A stretch of 64,000 nucleotides of DNA from Cyanoderma ruficeps (lineage: Eukaryota > Chordata > Aves > Passeriformes > Timaliidae). Below are positions 1 through 14,200 of this stretch, in pieces. The stretch's first letter is position 1. The number at the start of each line of letters is the position of its first letter. Location of the stretch: assembly GCA_008694505.1 (NCBI GenBank), contig VZDJ01007749.1:7341457-7405456 (forward strand). Reading direction: 5' to 3'. The notes under the pieces are model-generated. The model ran no database searches. It saw nothing but the letters and a program-made list of their open reading frames with translations, and was not told the DNA's origin. Position numbers and translations under genes: made by a program.

Positions 1-1633
1 ACCCAAGTATTCCAAAAGGATTTAGAAAGCATTCTGAAATTTTTAACAATCACCTCAGGATGTCATAGTTCCTAAGGAAAACTTACATTATTTTCCAGAA
101 GTTTGATTATGGAAAGAAACTGCTGATATGAAACTAGAGAACAACTGTAGATTTAAGGGTGTTGATGTAATTTTTCCACAGAAAGCAGCTGAACTCTGCA
201 GAGAGAAAGCAGTGTCAGGTTAGAATGTTATGCTGCTTCATGGACTCAAACCCCATTGGAGCACATTTTTACACTGCACGAATGACATGGTGACTCTCAC
301 TGCACAGCTGTACAGATGTTGAGCCTTCAGAAGCCAGGATAACCATATGTCAAACTTCTGTGGTTTTGCCACTTGGTATTTTGGGTGCATGCTTTCATTT
401 GTGATAATAAATATCAGGCCACAAACTAATGTCTCCTCAGATTTCTAATATGTTTAACACTCAAAACAGCTTGAAAATCTAAACATTTCTCCTGTTAGCT
501 TTGAGTTCTCCTGGAAGAATTATGCTACAATATATACCAGATGAATAGGCTAGGGATAAGACAATGACTGCCAGTTGTTGGGATGGGTTCCTCTGCCATT
601 TTGTACCCATGTTTTTTATCCTGCAGTACACACAAAGTTCCAACAATGCCTTTATTAGGAAAATCTAAATCCTACTGCACATTTCAATGTTGAAGACTGA
701 AAATTTCAAAGTTGCTCCTAATCATATCTTGCCTATAAGCAGGTACAAAGAAAGGCTTGTCTGTAAGGCATCTGTAGAAAAGGACAGAACAGTACCACAT
801 ATTTTAACTATCAATTAATAGGCCCCAAGGCTTTTTCTTCACATAGCAAATGGGGAAATGTGATAGCAAAGTTAAACAAATGACACAGCATCAGACAGTC
901 AGTCTGGAACAGCAAAGGCAGCAAAATTCAACCCTAGCCTCTCATTTAGAACACCCTTACCACCACACAATGCCTTCTGTATACATATGCTTACAAAAAA
1001 TATATTCTTATTACGTGTGTTAGCTTCTGCACCTCTGCAACCAAAAACTACTAAGGAGAAATTGCTGTAGCTTAAACAAAGGCAATCATGTTATCCTGAC
1101 AGATGGCTTCCAAATTTGTTACTGTTATGGCCCACACCTAAGAGGAAGGGCTCTGGTTTGACCCTTTGCAGACCTGAGGAATTAGATCTGACTTAGCATT
1201 AGAGCTGACTAAACCCACAGGATGAATCTCAGAGCTCTGGCTCCTCACTGAAAAAGGCCAGAACACCACAACTGCAAGTGAAGCAACAGGGAACACCATT
1301 TTCTGTGGTATTGCTTGGAAAGCTCTCCCTCCCCAGTGAAACCAATGATGTCCTTTCCTCTTCTACCAGACTCTTAGCTCATACAATCTCAGACTCGCAA
1401 TGGAAAGACCATATATATACATACATATATAAATACTGAGCCCTATCAGGAGGGTCAAGTCTCGCCCTTTACAATTCTGTTTCCAGAGTTGTCTCCAATC
1501 AAATTAATGCTCTAAAACCAGAACTATCACCTTAATGGTTACTTTCCTTTATTATCTACATAACCTTTTTTGGCCGAAATAGTAAAGACTCTATAGGAGT
1601 CTGATAACTTTACGAGGTGATGCCATTTCTGTG
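1..1633. other. RRP15 downstream flank, no gene seen
   Basis: AT-rich single-copy-looking sequence with no convincing exon, repeat or RNA gene. In other amniotes TGFB2 lies downstream of RRP15, so the next gene beyond this edge is expected to be TGFB2; this is synteny, not something visible here. Part may belong to a long RRP15 3' UTR. Confidence 0.5.
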
Positions 1634-2055
1634 TTTATTGTAAGCCATTTCTATTGCAAATTGCAACAACTTTTCAAAGTGCAGCAGTGATTTGGAAATG
1701 CAGGCACACTAATACATCAATTGCCATGACTAATGTATAAACTTTTAATGACCTTGGCAAAATCCATCTTTCATTGGGCAAGTGCCACTATTTTGACTGT
1801 ACAAAATGTTTTGGAAATATGTTGAAAATTATACTTGTTTTGGAAAATATTTCAGGATTTCAGTATAGCAAATGGAGCTATATTAAATAAAAGTTTGACA
1901 TGGAGGAGAAAACACTCCAAGGTTGTGTAAGTCCTTTTCTTTCTTTTCTTTTAAAAGAGGTATCCTCCAAGTGTTGTACATTCATAGAATGCTGACTTTT
2001 TATCCAAACAAACTTAAGAAGATAAAACATGATCTTCAATGGTTTTCAGTTTCAT
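1634..2055 (-). other. RRP15: RRP15 3' UTR (probable end)
   Basis: Downstream of the stop the sequence is AT-rich and non-coding. The first AATAAA hexamer on the minus strand is at 1639-1634, about 420 bases after the stop. A second is at 1553-1548 and further ones lie to the left. The true cleavage site cannot be decided from sequence; animal RRP15 transcripts can have longer 3' UTRs, so the boundary given is a minimum. Confidence 0.45.
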
Positions 2056-2208
2056 TCAGTCACTGTCATCTTCTTGTTTCAGACCACCTCCTTCTTCAGT
2101 GTTGCCCTCTCCATCGCTTTCCTTGTCCCAGTCCTTCATAGATGCTCCCATCATGAAGTCGTCGCGCAGTATATTCCATTCTGGCCCCTCTTCAGACTTC
2201 ACTTCACC
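2056..2208 (-). CDS. RRP15: RRP15 coding exon 5 (terminal)
   Basis: 150 coding bases plus a TGA stop encode 50 residues. They start [20 protein letters not shown] and continue [15 protein letters not shown], almost identical to the human C-terminal block, then end in an acidic tail (LKQEDDSD). The acceptor is AAACACGCAG with phase 0, matching exon 4. The frame is open for a further 78 codons upstream into the intron, but those residues have no family similarity. This exon is separated from exon 4 by about 15.1 kb. Confidence 0.96.
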   Translation of the reverse strand, partial: GEVKSEEGPEWNILRDDFMMGASMKDWDKESDGEGNTEEGGGLKQEDDSD

Positions 2209-5200
2209 CTGCGTGTTTGAGGGGAAGAGAAGAAAAAACAGAGGAACATGAGATAAATGGGAAAGGCAGTAAAAGATGAGAGATCTCCATGCAATCAAAA
2301 TAACACCTCCTACAATCAGCAGACCAAGGGCCAGCTCTTTGTGCAAATGGTATAGAAACGTGCAGAACAACCAAAAATGACTTGATGCTAAAATGCAAAC
2401 TTGTTTTAACCAACCAGTAAAAGAAATATGGAAACAAAACAATTATTCCTCATGGATGAAACAGTCAACCCTGGGCATGGCTTCCTTTATTAAAATCTTT
2501 CTTGGCAATCAGAATGGATTCATGATATCATTTATTAACCCCCAGATGCTGCTTCATTAGAACACTTCTTGGCACATTTCTAAAACACAAATATGGATTT
2601 AATAAAGGCTTAACCCCCCCCAAATTTAATATTTAACATATCCAGTGATACGTGAACCAAATCCCCTTTATGTGAATTATTACCTCACTACCTGGGCCTG
2701 TCATATGGTACAAAGCTGCCTCTAAAAGAAACAAAATTGATCTGCTCTTAGCAAGCCAACACCACCTTACTCCAAATTTCCTACTCCTGGAAATGGATGA
2801 ACTCGAGGCCCACTACATGGACTGGCAAATAATAAAGGAAAGGGCCGGGAGTGTAGTTTCAGGTTAGCGCTGAAAACAGCGCTTGGCCGCAGTTCCCGGA
2901 GGTGACAGATCACGTTTGGGCAGTGCAACAGCCCCATCCTGTGGCAACGCTTTCCAACAACACCTGGAAGCTGTGCTGCCATCCTTACCGGAGGAAAACA
3001 CTGCAAGTTGCTCAACGTACCGAGGAAGGATTTATTTCAGTGTGTACGCCTTAGCAGCAAAACAATTCTGAGGAACGACATGGCTCAGGGTCCAGCAGGC
3101 AAGCAAAAACTTGTCCTACCGAAGTGGAATTGGGGGCACGGAAAACACTTAATTTAGTTCGGCAGGGTCTTTGAAAATAAAGTTCACACTGGCACCCCAG
3201 GCAGGCTTTCCCCACTCCCCTGCTCCAAAAAAGGGACTTCAGGTTCCTCTGCGGACAAGATTTGCCTACTGGATGCAAAACCTGCAGTGAATGTATGATC
3301 ACCGTAGACATCTGTCCATGGCTCTTCTCTGTCATGCATCCAGCAATGTGATACCACTGCACACTTAGGCTGAAGCCTGTGGCAATCAATCTTTGGGATA
3401 GAGCAGCATATAGAATTTGATGGCAGGAGAAAAGAGAAATGAAGAATGCGGGTCCATTACTGTAAATAAAACACATCCTATCACACCATCAGAAGTTATC
3501 TGAGTGCAAAAAGTCTGCCAAACAAGGTATGTGTTTTTAATAGGTAATCAAAGCAGAAATGGTACATGTGACTTCTGCAGCTCTTTATGAAACACTGCCC
3601 TCAAAAGAATAGGATAACAAGTCTTAACACTTTCCATCCCAAAAGGAATTTCCCAGGGCCTGGTTCAAAAAAAAAAAAAAAAAAAACTCCTCTACAGCTG
3701 TTCCTCAAGATGTTTGCACTGGGTTTGGATTTAGAGTTTGCTTTTGTGCCTTCACAGATGCTCTCATTAATGACTACTCCCATCCAACAATTCCCCTTTT
3801 CCTGAGGGTAGTGCCTCCTAACCACTTTCCCCTTTTGCAGCAATTTGCTTCTAGTGCTACACCCGGTAAACCTAAAATCATCTCAGAAAGGGCAATCGAT
3901 TACCTGGAATCAAAGAGCTGCAGCTAAGGTAGGTCCCTAGGCAGACCTTGAAATTTTCACATGGGAATCATCTGTATTATTACGATAGTGCAAACACGGC
4001 TAGTCTGTGCTGGGATGCAAGCAGAGGGTAACTATTGTTTTCCTCCTTTTTAACTGTATTGAAGTTGTACATGTTTGCCTTTGCAGAGTAAAGAATAGTT
4101 AAAAAAAATCACAAAAATCACCAAGTTCTTTCTTTTTTAATCCCAGATCTTTGATAAGGACTATTTGAATGGGGAAATTTAAGCGAGCTGAATCTGAAAT
4201 GGAAACATCCTATATTTTTTACAAAACAATTTACATTTTTTGTTTTCAATAATAAACCAAATAGAATTCCAGTTTTTCCCAGATGTGCAGAACAGGGATT
4301 TTTTTTTTCTCATTTTGTTTTGGTTTTTAAACAGCACAGAAGGAGTACATTATTATCAGCAATGACAGTTGCAGGCTCAGGGTCTGAAAAGCTCAATCCT
4401 CAAATTCATCACAAGCTACTATTCAGCAACCATTAGCCCTTCTTTCTGGCTATGTCAAGTGAACAACAGGACAAAAGCGGGACTTTAACAAAAGGGGGAT
4501 GCTGATCCTCCATAGCATTACCCATTATGAAAGGCACCACAAAGGCCTGAATAGAGTTCTACAACAAGCCCGAAGGAGAAAGACAGAGGTAGCATGTTCA
4601 TGCCTCAAAGATGGAGATTTAATGCTTGAAAGCAAATATTTAATCAATTTTAAGCATGCTTCCAAGTGAAGAAAACGCCTTGTTTAGTATCTTCATTCCT
4701 AACTCATTTACTATTCTATTTTCCCCTCAGAATAAAAACTCTCCAAATCTACTGCATCACAAAACATTCCCAAAGTCTTAAGAAAATATGCAGCAAGAGT
4801 ATTTGTATAGTTAACAGTTAGTTGAACTGTAACATCTCTTCCCAACTTTCTATGTAAGAATGTTAATACCGTTGGGTTTTCAATGCCATAATCTAGTTTC
4901 ATCTAAATAAAACAAAACTGATTCTTGGCACGTGGAAAATAAACCAGCTTTCAATCTACACAAATGCTTTTGAACTCCCAGTCAGTTGTTCATGCACATC
5001 TCACTACAACACTGAAGTCCCCTTTGAACATCTCCAAATGAAAACAAAGCAGGTTATATAAACAACAGAGTGTAATGCTACATAATGTGAATCCTTCAGT
5101 AAGGCAAGGAGTGAAAAATTCTCGGGTTGCTTTTTTTTTCTCTTCTCTTTTATACATTGGAATTGGGTTTCTTTGCCAGAAGGGTGTAGCAACCTATTTC

Positions 5201-8200
5201 AAAAGGTCTGAGAGGCAGCAATTAGTAAAATACCTCAAGAGTCACTAGTGTTTTACTAATTGCTGGTGATGAACTTGGTTATCATGAGCTGAAATAAGGC
5301 AGACCAAAACACACACACTGTGGTTACTCTAGTGCTGATACTTGCTCTGATGGACTCATAGCCCAGTTGGAAAGAGTTCATATAAATTAAAAACAAAGAA
5401 ACCCAAACAAAAACAAAAAAACCTTTGCCTACTTGCTAGGTTATCACAGCATTAGCTAAAGTCTCACAAGTAGGGCTCTGTAGTGGGGACATACTTCCTG
5501 TAATTCTGCTTTGAAGACACACACCCTAAAATCTGCACCAGGACAAGATGAACTGAAATTCTTGGCCAAGTCCTAATAAAACCACCAAACAAAGGTCCAA
5601 ACAAAGCTTAGTTCTGTCACTTGGAACAAGCAGCTGACCCTTGTGGGATCCAGGCTGGAACTGCCTCCTGGATGCTTTTAAAGAAATTGGTCTATGAAAG
5701 CCTCATGGTAGCAGCAGCAGCTATTATGATCAAGTTAGAAATCTCCCAGGTTTTGTTCATTTCTTTACCACCACAAAAAACTGGAGCTACAAAATTTGCT
5801 CTTGGTAAATGGCAAGACAGTATCTTCACCTGAGACCTGCCAAACTCAACACTGGAGCTGTGCAGACAGCCCTGACACCGAGGTGTGGGATCAATCCTCT
5901 CTGCCCCTCGTGACGCAGGGTACCTGCCAGAGCTTTTCAGAACCTTATGCTCAAGCAGACCCAAGTCCGTAGTGGTTATTGGTAAGTAATGGCATTAAAA
6001 GGTACGCCCTGAAATCAGACAAAAGACAGCATCTCACTCCACTGTCCACCAGCTTGTGTCACTTGAGCACACCCCAGCTTCTGCATCTGCAAAGCACCTA
6101 CACACCTACAGCACCGTGGAGATTGCCCAAGAGCTGTGTCCAGAAGACAGGAACTCCAGGGTTTTAACAAAGGAACATTTTTCAGACCTAGGGATTACAA
6201 TCAGCACACTGGACCCCCATGCCTTTGCTCTGTGTATAAGATGAAATGCCAGAGCTTGCAGGGGCATCTCTCTGTACCATCACCTACAATAAATGTTTAT
6301 TTGTACCTGTCAGGGAAGGAATTTCTAATATAAATATCTCTCAAGCAACAACTTTAAGCACTGAGGAAACAATTCTAACGTGTCTAATTAATCTGAACTG
6401 CCTCCCCAGGTTCCTCTGTTTTGCTCAATATGAACATTTAAGACCTTGAGACAGAGAGAAGCTTTTGTCATGAGGGAGAAGTTAAAAAGTGTAACTGCCA
6501 GAACACATTCCCACATACATCTGACCATTACCTTCCCTGTCAGCCTGCATCTTGCTCTGAATGACTGCTGCTATTCTGGTCCTCATTCCCCAACAGGTCA
6601 GTGTAAACTGAGCTCAAAAAACCCCAAATAAACAGCTCAGGCATACACTGAGGTGTGTTAAATCTCAATTTAAAATAATAATAATAGTAATAACAATACC
6701 CCGACTTGGCAGAAGAGGGGGAAGGAATGAAAAACAAAGAACACCAGCATAATCATTTTTCCTTAGCTCATTTTCAGCAATATGCGAGCTCACAGGCTAA
6801 GAAAATAAATTTCCTTCGGGCTGAGCAGAAATGAAAAAAACTGTAGCCAAAGTACCAAAAGTAGAAATATAAGCAGAAAACAAACTGTAATGATTTTTAA
6901 CAAGAAAATGACACTTGGGGTGGATCATTAGTGCTGCCTGCAACTTTATCTGATTCAAATTGCAGCAAGATCTCGACTCTAAGAAAGGTTCCTATGTAAG
7001 TCTGATCTCAAACAGCCAAAACCCCACAAATCTGCAAACTGAGACTACAACCTGCACCACTATTAGCTTGAACTTCTGAACTGAATTCTCACAGCAACTC
7101 ACTCTGGGAAGCATTTTCAAGCTTGCAGAACATGTGAGCTACACAACAGAAATCTATTCTGCTGCAGTATAATTCTGCACAATCATTTATTCCTTAGGAT
7201 GAGAGTTATTCAATACCCATTTGCATTCTCTCTCTAAATGAGAAATTAGAGCAGCTGAACTAAACTGTCCTGGTTTACTTGAAGTGACACCGCGGGTATC
7301 AACAGTGGCACAGGGGATTTACTCAGATCACAAACTCTCTCATACACACCACAATCTGCTCTGGCAATTCTAGTAAATAAATCTAAGAATGAAAAAATTT
7401 TACGGTGTGTTTTGAGACCTGTTGTTCCTGCTCAAACTTCTCTGAAAGTAACACACTGAAATTATTACTACAAGCACAACAAATAGTTGATTTTCCTTTT
7501 GAGCACAGCCAGAAGACCACCCAGAGCTTAACGACCTGCACGAGGAATCTCCCAATCCTCACATCCTCCTCTAGGGTTGACTACAACTGGGGATGTGTGA
7601 ATGAGAAGGAATGCTTTGGGTTGGCACACAGAGGCTTAAACACGGCCCAACTTTAGAGGGGCCAGAACTCAATTACAGAATTTCTAAAAACAAGCATTAA
7701 TCTGGGCCTAAGCAAAGAAGAAAATTCATAAGCATCGTTATTAAATGCTCAGTTGCAAAGAAGACTCTTAGAAAAAGCTTATGAGAGAACAGATTTCCTC
7801 AGGCTTGGTTCACCAGAAACCCCATAAATTATTATTTCTGTCAGGAAAAACAAAAATATTTTAAAAATTCAAGCTTAACACAGGGCCCTTCTGCACACAG
7901 GACGCCCTGGAACTCCTCAGCCTGTGCTGTACTCTGGCCATCGACAGCAGCCATCTCAGAAACCTCTGTGCTGCACAAGGAATTCCACCACATGTTGCTG
8001 CAAGACGTGTTTGGCCATACTGGCATCAAGACTCCCTTCCCAGGTTTTAATGAGCATGATGAATAGCATGGGCATGCCACACCAGGAGCTGCTCACAGAC
8101 AGTAAAAACTCATCCGAAAACAAGACTCACCCAATGAAACAATCCTAGAGTTAAGTTACAACACAGGCACGAACTGTTACCTTCACCCATACTGGCAGCT

Positions 8201-11200
8201 CCCCTTGTGGAATACACTCTGTAATTTGCAACTCACATTCTTTAAAATACAAGGCAAAATGACAATGTTGCAAAGATGAAGTAAGGACATTGTCTTTCCA
8301 ACTGCCAGGCCAAAACACTCCACTAACATAAAGAAGAAAGAAAACGTGCACGAATTAAGTGTTTTTAAGTAGGTACCAAGTAAAGATTAGTTCAGAGTAG
8401 ATTGCAATTACAGTAGATTGTTATTACAGAAAAGGTATCTGGAAAGACAGGAACAGATTCATACATTCCTTGTATGAGATTGTCATGCAACACATCAGAG
8501 CAGAAAGTTTACAGACTCTATGTGCCATTGCTACTCATTTTCAGTCCTGCTGGATTTTGTCTTCTGCAAGAACAAAACTCTTCATCATCCTCACCTATGC
8601 ATGTGTACCTTCTCATCTGAATGCCTGCTTATCAGCAGTCATACTACTGACAGTGAAATTCCTGCCTCCTAGTCTGGCCATTCCTATACCTGTATTCACC
8701 TGTTACTCCTACCCTTTGTTGACCTGTAAATCTCCACACAGCTTTCATGCCTCACGTACTTGGCACTGCACAGCATCAGCATCTATTAATACTCGATGTA
8801 AAGACTCCCTGAGTACTGTGGTTGAAAAAAACACATGATCAAGACCTTTGTACTTAAAGCAATGTGTTACACTTCCACTGCTTATCAGACAAGAATCTGT
8901 ATGGCCAGTTATGATAACCAAACTAGTTCAATCGTAGTTCCGACTTGGAGAACTTGTCCATGAGAAAAAACAACTTTTGCTAGCTAGTCGTGAGCTTCAG
9001 GTCTGAGGCAAAATATTGTTCATTTTATTTTAAAATTATACTGGTTAATTACTAAGAACAACCTTATATGGACAATTCCCTACCCGTTTCCATCATTATT
9101 ACTAAAAGGATGATAATGAACTGAGAATTCTTATGTTTGGATGGGATTCAAAATGAAGGAATAAAGAACTTTCCTAGATGTGCAACAATTCAACCCTGAA
9201 GTAAATGCCACACAACTTCTCAAAAGTAATAAATATACTCTCCATCAGCTGGTCCTTCATTTCCTAATGTGTATTTCCCAGAGTAATGAGGACATGATAG
9301 CATTCAAAGATGAACCCAAACATCACCTCAGATCCAAAACATGATTGCTACAAGCTGCACAGTTCCTAAACCACCAAGCTGTACCTGGAAAACACACAGA
9401 TACAGAAAAGAGTGACTAGTAAAAAAGCATGCAGTCAAGATTGAGGCCTTTGCTGTGCTATCCCTCAGAAGCAACATCCTCATACCTTTCAACAGTCTAC
9501 TTTAGACAAACATTTTCCAGTCACAACAAATTTTTCTCAGATGTCACCCATTTATGAAAGACACTTATGCACTATCTCAGCTGCGTACCTAAAATTTTCA
9601 GCAAGTTGTTATAAAAGCTTGCCTGCTGGCCCAGTAAGGAAACATGCAGACCTGCAGCTGTATGGAGCATTTCTGATATCTTTTAATAATTAATTAGCAG
9701 CTTGCAAATTTTTGAATAATATGAATATCATTCAAATTATTTTCAAAAAATGATGCTAAAATCATCCACTGTTTTTCATTATGATTCAGCAAGAGGCATA
9801 ATGGAGTGAGTCCCAAAAGGTTGTCTCAAACAATAAAGGCTACACTAATGACCATGCCCATCCCTTCCAGCACTTAAGAAATCATCTCAGAGAACAGCTG
9901 ATGAGAAAGAAGTGGGACAAATAAAAAGTCTCCTCTTCCTGACTCAGGATTTCCACTTTTGAGGACCAGAAGAAGTATAAGGATCCAAAAAACTTCGAGG
10001 TAGAAGGGTGAGGGAAAAAAAAACAAACCCAAAACAGAGCCTGCAATGAACTAACCTTTGTGCAATTTTATTACTAAATATGAAATAATGAGGTTTTCAT
10101 GTCTGCTAAAGCAGCTTGTCTAATTTCACCTCCCTACAGTCATCGCCCTTGCTTTTACCTAAATGGTTTTTGCAACATATCTTAGAGGTGTCAAAATCTG
10201 CATTTCCCTGATTTTACGTTCCTGTAATTTCCCCTCATGCTGCCATGTGTGAGTGGCAAGGTCAGTAAAGAATGGACCATACTCAATACTCCCAGGCTGC
10301 TTTCTAAAAGCAGTTTAAACCTGATGGAGGAAGATGTAAACTGCCCAGGATCCCAATCCCTTATCTTTAACATGTAGCTACCCTTTCTCTGCTTTTCTGA
10401 CCTTTCCATCTCCTTCTGTGTTTCTGTATGGGCTTTCCCAACAGCGGCAGGTGGAGAAGAAATGACACAGACCACCTGCAGTACACTGTCCAAAGTTTTG
10501 CAGCAAACCAGAAAGAGGTCAGACCAATCCAAAATGCAGTTTTAGTATAATTTGTAATACTACCAGGTATAAAAAAGTACATTTTCTAATCTTTCAGTAA
10601 ATTTCAGAAACACTCACTAAAAACTGGCTGGGATTTCCCACAGTGCTGAAAAAAAATTTACTGAACTCAGCAATCCTCTAACCATTGCAAGCTGGAAGCA
10701 GTTTGACCCACCACTCCTGAAGTCTGTCTACCAAGATAAACAGATGAGTAGGTACCCACAAAGGTCATTTATAACACATACACTCTGGAAATCACAACAT
10801 TTTATACCTTAATAAAACTTCAAAGTAAATTAATTACTTTTCATGATAATTTCCAATAGCAATTGCTCAGATGGGGGAAACAAACTTATTCAGATAGACA
10901 AGCTCCACCCAAGCCTTCTTACTTCCAGAGAAATTTTTTCTATAAAACTTTATGAAATGTTTAGATGTGTTTTTCTCTAAGTACATTGCCCTGCCTATAA
11001 GAGTTATGAACAAAGCCAAAAGTAGAGAGCTGCTTTTATAAGGCTTCCAACTTGATTTACCAGATAAAAGTCTAATAGGATTTGACTCTTTGTGCTTTGT
11101 ATACTCGCAGGAAGATCAAAAGAAGATGTATGCCACAAGTTTTTCAAATGTGGTTGTTTTAGACAGTTTTACTGAAAAAAAGCCTTGCAACATCTTCTGG

Positions 11201-14200
11201 GAAAACAGAACACCATCATAGTATGCTGTGCACTAATAAACAACTAGCAAGGCAAGTTACTTTCAAACATGACAGATGGAGCTGTCTCAGCATTGCCTGA
11301 CATTTCAATCACAAGTCCCTGTTTATGTTCACTTAAAAATTTGCCAAACTTCAACTATTTCATGCTGAAGGATTTTGCAATGTTTCAAATAGAACCACAT
11401 CACTCCTTTTCACAGAAAGACAAACTTAAAATATTTTGTCTTCAGCCCTAAGTAAGAAAGAGACATTTTCTACAGGAACCCATTAGTTGCATCATTCATT
11501 CTTTTTAAACTTAAAAATCAGTTAAGGATGTGGTTTGGAGCTGGCAACATATCTTTTGCTATCTCCATGAACATTTGCCTGGATCTGGACAAGCTCTAAA
11601 CATGTGGAAAATCGCCCTCCCCAAACCTCAGGTCATCACCTCAGTAGATGCAACAGGCATTTAGCATCCAAATTCTCTTAAGTTATCTGTCCTCACTGAT
11701 CACACACTATCTGCATCTTAGCAGGCAGCATCCAGCTGAACTGTGAGTGACTCATGATGACACACAGGGAACTGGCCTTTCTGTGGGAACAGCTGTCAGG
11801 GCTGCTCCTGCATTAGACACAGGATACCTGCTTGGTCCTCAGGTGCAGGGGGAAAGGACCTGTCAGGAACATAGAACAGGAAGAGGATAAAAAAGAAAAA
11901 GAGGTAGATGAGAACAAAGTGCAAAATCACAGCCTTTTCCCTTCCTGATTTCTGATCAAATATCTGAAAAAAAGGACAGAAAGGGATAGCTGAGTAAAAA
12001 AACACAGGAAAAAGGGTAAACCTAGTAAAATACTGCCCTCCACATGACCCTTAATTGTCTTATGTGGAGTTGAATTTACAGTGTTAAGTTCTTGACATCT
12101 AATCAATCAAATTTAAATATTGAAACATTGACAAATTTAAATTGACATTTAAATACTGCCGAAGTCCTACATTCCCACGTTAACACAGATGTGCATAACC
12201 TGCCATGACAACAATCAGGGAACTGAGCTTGCACATCTTAAAAGCCCAATCCTGTTGATGGCCAAAACTCTGTGGGTTAATACAACTTCTAAACAGATTT
12301 AAAGTAAGAAATGTCACCATCAAACAACCTCTATTACTGCACAGCGACCCTTTACCTTAAAGAACATAAGGAATAGAGAATATAGCAAACTGTTGGCAGC
12401 TGCACTGCATTTATCCCTAAGGATATTCCTAAGAATACAGCCTACAATTAGTTGTCAGCAACTTTCTGGTACAAAACAAAAAAACTTCATTAAAAGCATC
12501 AGCTCCAAACATATATGAGGTGACGTTCAAGAGAATGTACACACAGTTGGAAAAAACAGATACAAATGCAGAATCCAAAGGAATCCAAATGAAAAGTTTT
12601 TGTGCATGTGATGGGAAGACATTTATTAAAACTGGGAGAATACATCTACTCTGGCTACAGCTGAACTAAATTAATACTTGGCTGCCCCCTCAAATCTGCT
12701 GGAATACATGCATGCCTGGTTACTCCTTCAATTAGGTCTGTAAAACCAGCGCACAACAGCTGTAGTAATAAACTTCTGCTACTCTGCAATGCCATTATCA
12801 CCTGAGGAAGTTTCCTGATAAGATTAAAAGAGGTGTTGATACACCTTACCAAACTTCCAGAAGTCATCTCTGCCTCCATCCACACTTCAGAAACAATTTC
12901 CTAACACAGGTTTTGAAGCAACTGTTCAGATTACTGTCACTCCAAAGAAGTATATGAATAAAAACAATTTTTTTCACTCTCTTCATTTCTACAATCTGGA
13001 AGCAACAGAAAGAAACAGACCATGCTGATGGCCAGTACTCAAGAAGCTGCAAGAAAAGATGACAGTCACTCTCAGTTTTTAAACGGATGTGACTTTTAAG
13101 CTGGAAAGCACAAATAATACCCCCATTTGGCTTAAAAAATGAAAGCCCCCATACCACTCCTGGTATCTCAGCAAGAACAGCGGTCAAAGTCAAAAGCGTA
13201 GTATTCCTCCTGCCCTTGAACAATCTTCAAGCTACTGCTTAAAATAAAGTCTTATGAACAGAAGAAAAATCTATAGTAAGCCTGACTCTAATCACTGTCC
13301 TTACAAATTACTTACCAGATACTTGGAGCATTGATAAAATATGTTTGAGGTAGAAGGAACTTTTCTGGAAAAGCACTTTAAGTCCCATATGAGCAATAGC
13401 TGCTATGAAATAGCACTTGTATTCTTCTCCACTCATCCTCCTTCCCATCAATAAATTATTTTAGAATAGGTACTATTTTGAGATCAACACACCAATTTTT
13501 TCCAGATGCCATCACAACACAGGAAGTAAATTGTACCTCTGGGTCATGTAGTGAGCCTAGCTTACAGAAAGATTACCTTTGCATACCCATTACCTGGGTC
13601 ATGGTTGCTGAAGTAGACTAGGAAATCCTGCTCTTACTTTCACCACTGAAATGCTCTGCAACAGATCTGGTGTAAGAAAGCTTGCAAGTTAAAGCAAAAT
13701 CGTGCTACAAAGTCCTAACTAAAAATGAAAGGTTCATGAGTGCAGGTTATGCTTGTCATAAAGAGTATCTGTAACTTTCATGCCAGTTGTTTATGTGTCA
13801 CTAAAAAATGTTTAACCACACAGTAAAATGCTTTACAGGGAGCAGTACAAATGACAAGAGAAAAGTCAAGACGAAATTGTCACTGACACACAGCAAGCGA
13901 GGAGAATAACTCTGAATTTCCTCTGAATTTCTTTCTTTTCTTACAATTAAGATTTCAAGACCTCATGCAGTTCACCCCATTAGCCAACATATCTGTGCAA
14001 CTCTAAGAGAACAGAAACTTCACTAAACCCTGGAAGCAAAGGTACTCCCTAAGAGAACCCTGAAATTTATTAAGGACCTAAAGAAAACAAAAGGTTCCTG
14101 CAAGGAGTCTTTTACTGCCACTATCTATTTTTGTATTCATTCTATAGACATAAAAATTACTTCAGCCTCCAGGCCTGGAAAAACAGCATTTCTGATAAGT

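Noticed and set aside
3051..3476. 141-codon minus-strand frame in RRP15 intron 4
   Set aside because: It is on the gene strand but has no similarity to RRP15 or any family I know, and the exon 4 to exon 5 junction is complete without it.
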